From NCBI GenBank assembly GCA_963696545.1, contig CAVOKQ010000014.1:37289-101288 (forward strand): a stretch of DNA of 64,000 bases, given 5' to 3'. The DNA comes from RPQJ01 sp963696545. Lineage in GTDB: Bacteria; Pseudomonadota; Gammaproteobacteria; Steroidobacterales; Steroidobacteraceae. A program made the translations under genes and the position numbers. Positions 9,776 through 17,264 of the stretch are shown here, one piece after another (the first letter of the stretch is position 1; the number at the start of each line of letters is the position of its first letter). Under the pieces are notes generated by a model, which was given only the letters and a program-made list of their open reading frames with translations, searched no databases and was not told the DNA's origin.

Positions 9776-9961
9776 ATGCTCGAAGATTCGATCGATCCCC
9801 GCCCGCCGCACGACGCGTTCGCGCGCTTCCTGGCCGCCCGCGCAGCCGAGCTCCTGCAGCACGGCACGGGCGGCGGCTGGATGGATTCGTGGAGCGACCA
9901 CGAGAGCGTCTGGACCAACCTGCGCAGCATCGAGCACTGGATCGAACGTAGCCGGCGCTAG
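9776..9961 (+). CDS. Small hypothetical protein
   Basis: I do not recognise this 61-residue acidic protein (MLEDSIDPRPPHDAFARFLAA at its start). It has no membrane segment or cysteine. The ATG at 9776 has GGAG eight bases upstream and codon use looks normal. An in-frame ATG at 9746 would add ten residues but lacks a ribosome site. It is followed by the REP-like hairpin at 10063. It could be a chance frame in GC-rich DNA. Confidence 0.45.
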   Translation: MLEDSIDPRPPHDAFARFLAARAAELLQHGTGGGWMDSWSDHESVWTNLRSIEHWIERSRR

Positions 9962-10062
9962 CTGCACCCGTCCGGCCCGGCGGCGGATGATCGGCGGCAT
10001 CGCCGCAACTTCCAGGAAGATGCCGCCGGCGCCGGAAGGCAAGCAACGCAAATCGGGATGGC

Positions 10063-10118
10063 GGGGACATTCTCCTGCGGGCCGGGCGTCGGTAAAGGAG
10101 AATGTCGCCATTTTTTTT
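10063..10118. repeat. REP-like inverted repeat followed by a T tract
   Basis: The arms GGGGACATTCTCCT (10063-10076) and AGGAGAATGTCGCC (10096-10109) are inverted copies with one mismatch, separated by 19 bases. Eight T residues follow (10111-10118). The same 14-base arm occurs at 62807 and inside uvrA at 32490, so this is a dispersed repeat of this genome. The T tract would let it also end transcripts from the small gene upstream. Confidence 0.7.
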
Positions 10119-10366
10119 GCGGTGCATCAATGATTTAGGTTGCAGATGCTACCAATTCTCAAGTAGTCTTGGCTTCGCTCAGGATTCCCGGCACCGGACA
10201 TCAGGCAGCAGCCCGACAGTTCTCCAGAGGTTCGACCTCCCCTCCTTCCGGTGCCCCCGCAATTGTCAGCCATCGCTCCATTACCGGACCGAAACCGCCG
10301 CGACGCCCCGCTTCGCGACGGCAGGGTTTTTTTGCGTCTTTTTGAGCCCGAGTGAGTAGCCCGACG
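10119..10366 (+). promoter_or_regulatory. Leader of the first RRM gene, with a terminator-like hairpin
   Basis: This stretch is noticeably richer in A and T than its surroundings around 10119-10175 and holds no convincing gene. At 10292-10333 a GC-rich imperfect stem (arms CCGCCGCGA and TCGCGACGG, nine-base loop) is followed by AGGG and seven T residues, which looks like an intrinsic terminator. It sits only 33 bases before the ATG of the RNA-binding protein gene. It could therefore be an attenuator in its leader or the end of a small RNA. The promoter cannot be placed with confidence. Confidence 0.45.
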
Positions 10367-10645
10367 ATGACCACACTGTACGTTGGCAACCTGCCTTTCA
10401 GCGCCACCGAGGAAGAAGTCCGCAGCCTGTTCGAGCAACACGGCAAGGTCGACTCGGTGAAGATCATCAACGACCGCGATACCGGCCGGCCCCGGGGCTT
10501 CTGCTTCGTGGATATGCCCGGTTCGGACGCCGCCAACGCGATCCAGCAGATGAACGGGGTCGAGATGAACGGCAGGCAGCTGCGCGTGAACGAGGCCCGC
10601 GAGCGGGCCGCCCGGCCGCCTCGGGGCGGCGGCGCCAGCTGGTAG
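10367..10645 (+). CDS. RRM-type RNA-binding protein (first of a tandem pair)
   Basis: A single RNA recognition motif protein of 92 residues. RNP2 is LYVGNL (4-9) and RNP1 is RGFCFVDM (43-50), with the aromatic residues that stack on RNA bases in place. A short Arg/Gly tail (ARPPRGGGASW) follows. Such proteins act as RNA chaperones; some cyanobacterial relatives are cold-induced. The ATG at 10367 gives the same start (MTTLYVGNLPFSAT) as the second copy (MTKIYVGNLPFSAT). A GTG at 10352 is possible. The two copies are paralogues from a local duplication. Confidence 0.92.
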   Translation: MTTLYVGNLPFSATEEEVRSLFEQHGKVDSVKIINDRDTGRPRGFCFVDMPGSDAANAIQQMNGVEMNGRQLRVNEARERAARPPRGGGASW

Positions 10646-10739
10646 CACCGGCGGCCAGGGCGGGACGGAGGGCAGCGGAATCACGGCATGAGCGGGCGGG
10701 GCAAACCGCGGGCGATTGCCGATTCCGGCCAGTTTTTCC

Positions 10740-10766
10740 TTGACGGACATGACCTTGTGCTAGACT
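10740..10766 (+). promoter_or_regulatory. Candidate sigma-70 promoter for the second RRM gene
   Basis: TTGACG (10740-10745) and TAGACT (10761-10766) resemble -35 and -10 boxes. The 15-base spacing is short, but a TG one base before the -10 (TGC-TAGACT) makes it an extended -10 element. A transcript from here would have a leader of about 180 bases. Confidence 0.5.
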
Positions 10767-10772
10767 TCGCCG

Positions 10773-10955
10773 CGATCGTTGCCCGTCCGTGTCTTGCAGG
10801 GCGCCTGCTGGCGCCTGGTTTGTTAAGCCGAAACGTCTTCGATCAGGTGACAGGAATCGCCCGGGCGCTGGCCTTGGAACGGCTCGCGTTGCGCGGCGTA
10901 TCGGCTTTTCAGTCCTGTCGTTGTGTGTGTCGATTTTCTTTTTAGGAATGTTCGA
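10773..10955 (+). promoter_or_regulatory. Long structured 5' leader of the second RRM gene
   Basis: No convincing gene lies between the two RRM genes. The leader holds a perfect hairpin, GGCGCC-TGCT-GGCGCC (10800-10815). It ends in an unusually U-rich stretch (10925-10943) just before the ribosome site AGGAA at 10943-10947. Long leaders with late U-rich tracts are known in cold-shock and RRM genes that regulate themselves; that role is inference here. Confidence 0.45.
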
Positions 10956-11333
10956 ATGACCAAGATCTACGTGGGCAACCTGCCTTTTTCCGCCACCGAG
11001 AGCGAAGTGCGCGATCTCTTCGCCCAGCACGGTACCGTCGAGACCGTCGCCCTGCCGTCCGATCGTGAGACCGGCCGCCCGCGCGGCTTCGGCTTCGTCG
11101 AGATGCCGCAGGCTGACGCCCAGCGCGCCATGCAGGCTCTCAACGGCTTCAACATGGGCGGTCGCCCGCTGCGCGTGAACGAAGCGCAGGATCGCCCGCG
11201 CACCGGCGGCGGTGGCGGCGGCGGTCGTCCGGGCGGCGGTGGCCGTCCGGGTGGCGGCGGCGGCTACGGCGGTGGTGGCGGCGGCGGCGGCTACGGTGGT
11301 GGTGGCGGCGGCGGCGGCCAGCGTCGCTGGTAA
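10956..11333 (+). CDS. RRM RNA-binding protein with long glycine-rich tail (second of the pair)
   Basis: A 125-residue protein: an RRM with RNP2 IYVGNL (4-9) and RNP1 RGFGFVEM (43-50), then from about residue 84 a tail made almost only of Gly with scattered Arg, Pro and Tyr, ending GGQRRW. The layout matches glycine-rich RNA-binding proteins of plants and cyanobacteria. Such low-complexity tails can add RNA affinity or drive self-association. The ATG has AGGAA 9 bases upstream. The gene has its own leader and a strong terminator at 11371. Confidence 0.93.
   Translation: MTKIYVGNLPFSATESEVRDLFAQHGTVETVALPSDRETGRPRGFGFVEMPQADAQRAMQALNGFNMGGRPLRVNEAQDRPRTGGGGGGGRPGGGGRPGGGGGYGGGGGGGGYGGGGGGGGQRRW
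11205..11326 (+). repeat. Low-complexity GGC/GGT tract coding for the glycine-rich tail
   Basis: The 3' third of the second RRM gene consists of GGC and GGT codons broken by CGT-CCG and TAC units, giving repeating GGGGRP and GGGGGYGG blocks. The tract is prone to slippage, so its length may vary between isolates or be misassembled. Confidence 0.85.
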
Positions 11334-11370
11334 CCAGCCCCGCGCGCAAGCGCTAAGCTGACGATAAAGG

Positions 11371-11402
11371 AAGGCCCGGGGAAACCCGGGCCTTCTTTTT
11401 TT
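11371..11402 (+). terminator. Strong intrinsic terminator after the second RRM gene
   Basis: A perfect 10-bp stem (AAGGCCCGGG / CCCGGGCCTT) with a GAAA tetraloop is followed by C and seven T residues. It lies 38 bases after the RRM stop. It also lies just past the stop of the convergent BVMO-esterase gene, whose transcript would meet the same hairpin with a poorer U tract. Confidence 0.93.
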
Positions 11403-11412
11403 CGCGCTGCGC

Positions 11413-14022
11413 TCAGGCGCGCTTGTGCCGAAGCAGCGGCTGCCCTTGGCGCGGCAGCAGTCGTCGCAGCGCCTCGCCCATCTTCTCGCGATACGGCGCG
11501 CCCGAGATCACCAGGTCCACCATCGTCAGTGAACTGTGGATGTGGCCCCGCGCGACGATGTGCTGCACGTCCACGCCGGCGTCCGCCAGCGCTGCGGCGT
11601 AGGCAGCTCCCTCGTCACGCAGTGGATCGAACTCACAGGTGACGATGACCGCGGGCGGCAGGTTCGACAGGTTCGTCGCCCGCAGCGGCGCGACGCGAGG
11701 GTCGGTTCGGTCGGCAGCGTCCACGTAGTGATCGATGAACCAGCGCATCAGTGCACTGGTGAGGACGTAGCGTTCGCCGTTCTGCTGGTAAGAGGCTCGC
11801 GTCGTGTCCGTGTCGACCACCGGCGTGACCAGCAACTGGCCTGCGATTGGCGGACCGCCGGCGTCGCGCGCAAGCCTGCACACGACGGTAGCGAGGTTGG
11901 CGCCGGCGCTCCAGCCGGCCACTGCCACTGGTCCGGGCTGGCCGCCGAGCGCCTCGGCATGGGACGACACCCAGCCGAGCGCGGCGAACGCGTCGTCCAC
12001 TGCTGCGGGAAACCGGGCCTCGGGAGCGTGACGGTAATCCACCGACACGATGATCGAGTCGGACCGGACGCACAGGTCGCGGCAAAACGGGTCGTCGGAA
12101 TCGTGGCCGCCAAGCACCCAGCCGCCGCCGTGGTAATAGACGACGACCGGATGCGGACCTGCGCTCGTCGGCCGATAGAGCCGGTAGTTGAGTTCGCCCG
12201 CCGCGCCCGGCAGCGTGCCATCCACGATCTCGCCCACGGCGGGCCCGGGCGGCCGCTGCGTTGCCAGCGCGACGAACAACGCCCTTGCCGCCTGCGGGGA
12301 CATCGATTCAACCGGCGGCAGGCCCAGGCTCTCGATCACCTCGAGCACGATCGTGACGTCCGGCTGCACCCTGCGGATTACGCCATCGTTGCACACCGCA
12401 CCGCCGGCGCCTTCGAAGCGGAAGCCGAGGTAACCCTGTTGCACCACCTCGTCACAGGCCTTGCGGTAGCGATCGACGCCGCCGAGGTACGGCAGGAACA
12501 CGCGCGGCTTGCCAGGCACGTTGGCACCCATGTACCAGGAGCTCGCCTGCGGGAAGAGCGTGATGTCGGCGCAGTCGTTGACGTGCTGCACCCAGCCGGC
12601 TTCGGCCGTTGCGGTGGGCTCGATGGTCTCGAGTCCGGCGCGGCGCATGTGATCGATAGTGTCCGACACCCAGTCCACGTGCTGCTCGATCGACACCATC
12701 ATGTTCGACAACACCGACGGGCTTCCAGGTCCGGTGATCAGGAAACAGTTCGGGAAACCGACCGTCGTGAGCCCGAGGTATGTCTTCGGGCCCTCGGCCC
12801 ACTTCTGCTTCAGCGACAGTCCGTCGCGGCCGTCGATGTCGACCGCCACGATTGCGCCGGTCATCGCGTCGAAGCCGGTCGCGAACACGATGGCATCGAA
12901 CTCCAGCGACTCGGCGGTGGTCTGGATGCCCGTCTCGGTGATGGTGGTAATCGGCGTCTTGCGCAGGTCCACGAGCCGGACGTGCGGCAGGTTGAAGGTC
13001 TCGAAGTAGCCCGAGTCGAGGCACGGCCGCTTGGTGCCGTAGTAGTAACCGGTGGGACACAGTGCTTCGGCAGTAGCGGGGTCCTTGATGATCGAGCGGA
13101 TCTTCCCGCGGAGGAATTCGCAGAACGTCTCGTTGGCCTCCGCGCTGGTCGGCATGTCGGCAAAAGTCGTGGGCAGCAGGTCACCCGAGTTCCACGCCGC
13201 CTCGTACACGGCGCGGCGCGCCTCCTCGGAGACCTGCAGCGCACCGACCATCGTGACCGGGGCCGGGACTCCGATCTGCGACAGGCGCGCGGCCTGCCGG
13301 TAGGCGTCGCGATCGGCCTTGAAAGCGTCGAGCTTCTGCTGCGGCGTCGGGCCGTTGAGCGCCGGCCGCGAGAAATTCGGCGTCCGCTGGAACACGGTCA
13401 GCTGCGCGGCCTGCCTTGCGATGATCGGGATCGACTGGATGCCCGACGAACCACTGCCGATTACCGCGACCCGCTTGCCGGTGAAGTCCACGCCCTGATG
13501 GGGCCAGTGGTGCGTGTAGTAGGTCTCGCCGCCGAAGCGGTGGGCGCCCTCGATGTCGATCGACTTCGGCAGCGACAGGCAACCGGTGGCCATCACGTAG
13601 AACCTGCAGGTGATTTCGTCCCCTGCGCCGGTGCGAATGCGCCAGCGCCTGGCTGCTGCATCCCAGCTGGCCTGCTGTACACGGGTGGCGAAGCGGATGT
13701 CCTTGCGCAGGTCGTACTTGTCGGCCACGTGATTCGCGTAAGCGAGGATCTCCGGCTGCGTCGCGTACTTCTCGGACCATTGCCACTCCTTCTCGAGCTC
13801 CGGGTCGAAGCTGTAGGAGTAGTCGATGGACATGATGTCGCAGCGAGCCCCGGGGTAGCGGTTCCAGTACCACGTGCCGCCGACGCCGTCGGCGCCCTCC
13901 AGCACCACGGTGGAGAATCCAAGGCCGCGCAGTCGGTGCAGCATGTAGAGCCCGGCGAAGCCGGCACCGACCACCACAACGTCCACTTCCGGCCTGACCG
14001 TCGGACCGATGCCTGTCGCCAT
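11413..14022 (-). CDS. Baeyer-Villiger monooxygenase fused to an HSL-type esterase
   Basis: An 869-residue two-enzyme fusion. Residues 1 to about 545 are a flavoprotein monooxygenase with FAD motif VVVGAGFAGLY, the GGTWYWNRYPGARCD block and an NADPH motif (GSGSSG, near 188). The BVMO fingerprint reads FGGETYYTHHWP (163-174), with Tyr169 where His is usual. Residues from about 560 form an alpha/beta hydrolase: oxyanion H631-GGG, nucleophile Ser705 in GWSAG, EFDPLRDEG and a late GHIHSS. The likely chemistry is ketone to ester or lactone, then hydrolysis; the substrate is unknown. The ATG at 14020-14022 follows AAGGGGAAG. It may be co-transcribed with the DUF1134 gene upstream. Confidence 0.88.
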   Translation of the reverse strand: MATGIGPTVRPEVDVVVVGAGFAGLYMLHRLRGLGFSTVVLEGADGVGGTWYWNRYPGARCDIMSIDYSYSFDPELEKEWQWSEKYATQPEILAYANHVADKYDLRKDIRFATRVQQASWDAAARRWRIRTGAGDEITCRFYVMATGCLSLPKSIDIEGAHRFGGETYYTHHWPHQGVDFTGKRVAVIGSGSSGIQSIPIIARQAAQLTVFQRTPNFSRPALNGPTPQQKLDAFKADRDAYRQAARLSQIGVPAPVTMVGALQVSEEARRAVYEAAWNSGDLLPTTFADMPTSAEANETFCEFLRGKIRSIIKDPATAEALCPTGYYYGTKRPCLDSGYFETFNLPHVRLVDLRKTPITTITETGIQTTAESLEFDAIVFATGFDAMTGAIVAVDIDGRDGLSLKQKWAEGPKTYLGLTTVGFPNCFLITGPGSPSVLSNMMVSIEQHVDWVSDTIDHMRRAGLETIEPTATAEAGWVQHVNDCADITLFPQASSWYMGANVPGKPRVFLPYLGGVDRYRKACDEVVQQGYLGFRFEGAGGAVCNDGVIRRVQPDVTIVLEVIESLGLPPVESMSPQAARALFVALATQRPPGPAVGEIVDGTLPGAAGELNYRLYRPTSAGPHPVVVYYHGGGWVLGGHDSDDPFCRDLCVRSDSIIVSVDYRHAPEARFPAAVDDAFAALGWVSSHAEALGGQPGPVAVAGWSAGANLATVVCRLARDAGGPPIAGQLLVTPVVDTDTTRASYQQNGERYVLTSALMRWFIDHYVDAADRTDPRVAPLRATNLSNLPPAVIVTCEFDPLRDEGAAYAAALADAGVDVQHIVARGHIHSSLTMVDLVISGAPYREKMGEALRRLLPRQGQPLLRHKRA

Positions 14023-14049
14023 GCTGCTTCCCCTTCGCCGTGACTGCCG

Positions 14050-14622
14050 CTAGATCGGGATCGGGCTGAACTTCCTGGTGAAATGCAGGTAGCCGACGTT
14101 CGCGCCCTGCCGCCACCCGACGCCGAAGCGCACCGGCGCAAGGGTAACGTCGTCGGTTCGATTGTAGTTCAGGCTGAAGCCGCCGACGAAGTACAGACTG
14201 CCCTCGACACCCGGGAAACGCTGGAACAGCGTCTCGGTGTTGCGCAGGTTGTAGACCAGCGTGAAGCACTTCGAGGCGTTGCCGCCGATGTCGAAGCCGA
14301 TCGAAGGCCCCTGCCACCACACGGCGCGCGAGCCACCGCCCTTCATTACGAGCGTGCCCTTGCCGTAACGTAGTCCGATCCCGATCGCACCGCCTGCCTC
14401 CTCGCCCTTGATGATCGCATTGGGTTCGCCGTACTTGTCGAACGCCTTCTGGATCACGTCCGCCAGTCCCTTGGCGCCCTTGCCGAAGAACTTCTCCGCT
14501 TCGGCGACCACCTCGCTGCGCGTGTAGGTGTCCTTGTTGCTGGACGCCGCCTGCGCGGCGACGCCGGCGAGCGAGAGGACCGCTACCAGCGTGGCGCGTC
14601 GTACGAACTGCCTGCGATTCAC
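14050..14622 (-). CDS. DUF1134 (EipA-like) exported protein
   Basis: A 190-residue exported protein of the DUF1134 family, whose Brucella member EipA is a periplasmic envelope-integrity protein. The N-terminus NRRQFVRRATLVAVLSLAG has a twin-arginine-like motif, a hydrophobic core and a likely AQA cleavage site, so Tat export is possible. The mature part is Gly-rich (GEEAGGAIGIGLRYGKG, SIGFDIGGNASKC). The GTG at 14620-14622 is chosen for the GGAGG just upstream and for giving a clean signal peptide; the frame stays open to 14685. It begins 19 bases after the UvrD-like gene, probably in one operon. Confidence 0.8.
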   Translation of the reverse strand: MNRRQFVRRATLVAVLSLAGVAAQAASSNKDTYTRSEVVAEAEKFFGKGAKGLADVIQKAFDKYGEPNAIIKGEEAGGAIGIGLRYGKGTLVMKGGGSRAVWWQGPSIGFDIGGNASKCFTLVYNLRNTETLFQRFPGVEGSLYFVGGFSLNYNRTDDVTLAPVRFGVGWRQGANVGYLHFTRKFSPIPI

Positions 14623-14641
14623 TGGCTTGCTCCTCCGGAAA

Positions 14642-16732
14642 TCACCACATGTTGCGCAACTGCGTGGCGACGTCGATGCGTCCACCGGGCCCGGCCGGCG
14701 ATCCTGCTCCCGGTTCCGGCCCCTCCGGCCACGCTGCGCGCTCGAACCGCGCGAGCACCGTCTCGGTCAGGAAACGACTTCTTGCGCCCTGCACGTAGCG
14801 GTCACCGGTGCGCGACTGCTGCGTGACGTAGAACCGGACCGGCGCGAGCAGGTGCAGCTCCTGCCTCGCCCGCGTCATCGCCACGTACAGTAGACGCCGC
14901 TCCTCGTCGATCAGTTCCGGCCGTCCGCTGGCGAACTCCGACGGAAAGCTGCCGTCCGTGACGTTCAGCACGAAAACGGACTCCCACTCCTGGCCCTTCG
15001 CGGAATGCACCGTCGAGAGGACCAGGTAATCCTCGTCGAGCAGCGGATCGCCGGAGAGGTCGCCGGTCGCCTGCGGCGGATCGAGCGTGAGCTCGGTGAC
15101 GAACGACTCGCGCGTCGCGTACTGCAAGGCCAGCCGCTCCAGTTGCTCGAGGTCGCCGCGCCGCATCTGCGCCGCGTCGTACAGGCGCTCGAGCTCGGGC
15201 TCGTACCAGGCCCGGACCCGCGTGACCTGCCCTTCCCAAGGCGCGTCGCCGGTGATCGAGCTCATCATTCCGACCAGCGCGTTCCAGTGCTCGCGCGTCG
15301 CGGCCGGAACGACGTGGCCGGCCAGCCCAGGCCAGCGGAATCCCGCGCCTTCGAACGCCTCGCAGACCCGCGCGGAGTTCGCGGGCCCCATGCCAGGCAG
15401 CAGTTGCAGCACGCGGAACGCGGCAATCCGGTTGCGAGGGTTGTCGGCCCAGCGCAGCACCGCGAGCAGGTCCTTGACGTGCGCAGCTTCGAGGAACTTG
15501 AGCCCGCCGTACTTCACGAACGGTATGTCTCGCCGCATCAGCTCCAGCTCGAGCACATCGCTGTGGTCGGCGTTGCGGAACAGCACCGCCTGGCGGCGCA
15601 GCTCGACTCCGCGCTCGCGGCACTCGAGCACGCGCTCGACCACGTACTGCGCCTGTGCCTGGTCGTCGAGCACGGTAACGTAGCGCGGCTTCGCGCCGGC
15701 CCCGCGCGAGCTGCGCAGGAACTTGCGGTACTGCCTGCCGCCTTCGGCCATCAGCGCGTTCGAAGCATCGAGCACCGACTGCGTCGAGCGGTAGTTCTCC
15801 TCGAGCGTGACCACGTGGGCCGGCGGCGAGAACTGCGCGGGGAACTCGAGGATGTTCTCGACGGTCGCGCCGCGGAACGAGTAGATGGCCTGCGCATCGT
15901 CCCCGACGACCGTCACGCCCTGCCCGTCCGGCTTCAGCGCCAGCAGGATCTGCGACTGCAGCGCGTTGGTGTCCTGGTACTCGTCCACGAGTACGTGGTC
16001 GAACTGCGCGCCGATCGTCGCGGCGAGCCCGGCGTCGCGCATCATCACGTTCCAGTACAGCAGCAGGTCGTCGTAGTCGAGCGCTTGCTGCGCGAGCTTC
16101 GCCTCGACGTAGGCGCGGTACAGCGCCGTGAGCTCCTGCTCCCAGTCGAGGCACCAAGGGTAGGCGATCTCGAGCGTCTCGCGCAGCGTGCGCTGCGTGT
16201 TGACGCGATTGGAGTAGATACCGAGGCAGGTGTCCTTGCGCGGGAAGCGCCTCTCGGTCTTCGACAGGCCGAGCCGATGCCGCTCGACGTCCATCAGGTC
16301 CGCCGCGTCGCCGCGATCGAGCACGCTGAACGAAGCATCGAGCCCGAGCCGGTCCGCGTGCTGGCGGATCAGCCGGTTGCCGATCGCGTGGAACGTGCCG
16401 GACCACGGCAGTCGCAGGCTCGGCATCGTGGCCAGACCGCGGGCCGCTGCCGCGGCCTCGGCCACGACGCGCTGCGCACGCCGGGTCATCTCCTGCGCCG
16501 CGCGCCGAGTGAACGTCAGCAGCAACAGGCGTTCCGGGGCTACGCCGTTCAGCAGCAGGTGGGCGACGCGGTGCGCAAGCGTGCTGGTCTTGCCGGTGCC
16601 TGCGCCCGCGATCACCAGCAGTGGCGCCGCGCGTACGCCGCCGGCGGGCGCCAGCTCCCCGAAGGTCGCCGCCTCGCGCTGGGCGTCATTGAGTCCGGCG
16701 AAGAGTCCGGCGAAGGCTTCGGCACTGGTCAT
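14642..16732 (-). CDS. UvrD/Rep-family superfamily 1 DNA helicase
   Basis: A 696-residue SF1A helicase that would unwind DNA 3' to 5' using ATP. The motifs are in order: Walker A (VIAGAGTGKTSTLAHR) near 43, LLLTFTRRAAQEM, GTFHAIGNRLI, Walker B DEYQD near 247, VVGDDAQAIYSFRGA, ENYRST, LSTVHSAKGQEWESVF and RRLLYVAMTRA. It is more similar in layout to the UvrD-like proteins often annotated PcrA/UvrD than to RecB, with no nuclease domain. The ATG at 16730-16732 lacks a clear ribosome site. It is the first gene of a probable operon with DUF1134. Confidence 0.9.
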   Translation of the reverse strand: MTSAEAFAGLFAGLNDAQREAATFGELAPAGGVRAAPLLVIAGAGTGKTSTLAHRVAHLLLNGVAPERLLLLTFTRRAAQEMTRRAQRVVAEAAAAARGLATMPSLRLPWSGTFHAIGNRLIRQHADRLGLDASFSVLDRGDAADLMDVERHRLGLSKTERRFPRKDTCLGIYSNRVNTQRTLRETLEIAYPWCLDWEQELTALYRAYVEAKLAQQALDYDDLLLYWNVMMRDAGLAATIGAQFDHVLVDEYQDTNALQSQILLALKPDGQGVTVVGDDAQAIYSFRGATVENILEFPAQFSPPAHVVTLEENYRSTQSVLDASNALMAEGGRQYRKFLRSSRGAGAKPRYVTVLDDQAQAQYVVERVLECRERGVELRRQAVLFRNADHSDVLELELMRRDIPFVKYGGLKFLEAAHVKDLLAVLRWADNPRNRIAAFRVLQLLPGMGPANSARVCEAFEGAGFRWPGLAGHVVPAATREHWNALVGMMSSITGDAPWEGQVTRVRAWYEPELERLYDAAQMRRGDLEQLERLALQYATRESFVTELTLDPPQATGDLSGDPLLDEDYLVLSTVHSAKGQEWESVFVLNVTDGSFPSEFASGRPELIDEERRLLYVAMTRARQELHLLAPVRFYVTQQSRTGDRYVQGARSRFLTETVLARFERAAWPEGPEPGAGSPAGPGGRIDVATQLRNMW

Positions 16733-16830
16733 CGTCGGACGACTATAGAGCCGGCCTGTATGGATATCCAGTGACCGGGTGCGTGACTGTAAGATACGGT
16801 GACGAATCCGCAACGAGGCAGAGTCTTTCG

Positions 16831-17241
16831 ATGGGCAAGTTCAACCTGATGGGCGTGCTGTGGCGCGTCGCCTTCTCGCTGGCGCTGGTGTACCTGACGT
16901 TCAATCCGTCCGGTCATTCCTACTTCCACTGGCTGGCCGACGGCTTCCCCTCGATCACGCCGGCCAAGGCGATCGCCGGGATACTGCTGCTCGGAGCGTG
17001 GCTGTTCTTCGTGCATTCGACGTTCAATGCGCTGGGCGGGCTCGGCGTCGGCCTGCTGGTCGCGCTGTTCGCCTGCATCGCGTGGTGGATGGTCAAGCAG
17101 GGCTGGCTCAGCCTGGCCGATCGCGCGGCGATGGCGTGGGTGGTGCTGGGGATCATCGGCATCGTGCTCGGCGTCGGCATGTCCTGGTCGCTGATCCGCC
17201 AGAAGGTTTCCGGCCAGGCCTCGGTGGACCGCGTCGACTGA
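16831..17241 (+). CDS. DUF6524-like small membrane protein
   Basis: A 136-residue inner-membrane protein with four hydrophobic helices (for example VAFSLALVYLTF and AGILLLGAWLFFVHST). It contains the NPSGHSYFHW loop typical of a conserved proteobacterial family; I place it in DUF6524 from memory. No catalytic motif is visible and the function is unknown. The ATG at 16831 follows GAGGCAGAG at 16815. It diverges from the UvrD-like gene and lies 23 bases before the AhpD-like gene. Confidence 0.7.
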   Translation: MGKFNLMGVLWRVAFSLALVYLTFNPSGHSYFHWLADGFPSITPAKAIAGILLLGAWLFFVHSTFNALGGLGVGLLVALFACIAWWMVKQGWLSLADRAAMAWVVLGIIGIVLGVGMSWSLIRQKVSGQASVDRVD

Positions 17242-17264
17242 GAATCCCTGCCGAGGAGGCGCAG

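Noticed and set aside
10688..10945. 85-codon open frame between the two RRM genes
   Set aside because: No ribosome site or conserved pattern; the sequence looks like promoter and leader.
11149..11349. Arg/His-rich frame opposite the Gly-rich tail
   Set aside because: It is the simple complement of GGC/GGT repeats.
11536..14043. 835-codon open frame opposite the BVMO-esterase
   Set aside because: It has no recognisable motifs and antisense composition; the minus-strand protein is convincingly conserved.
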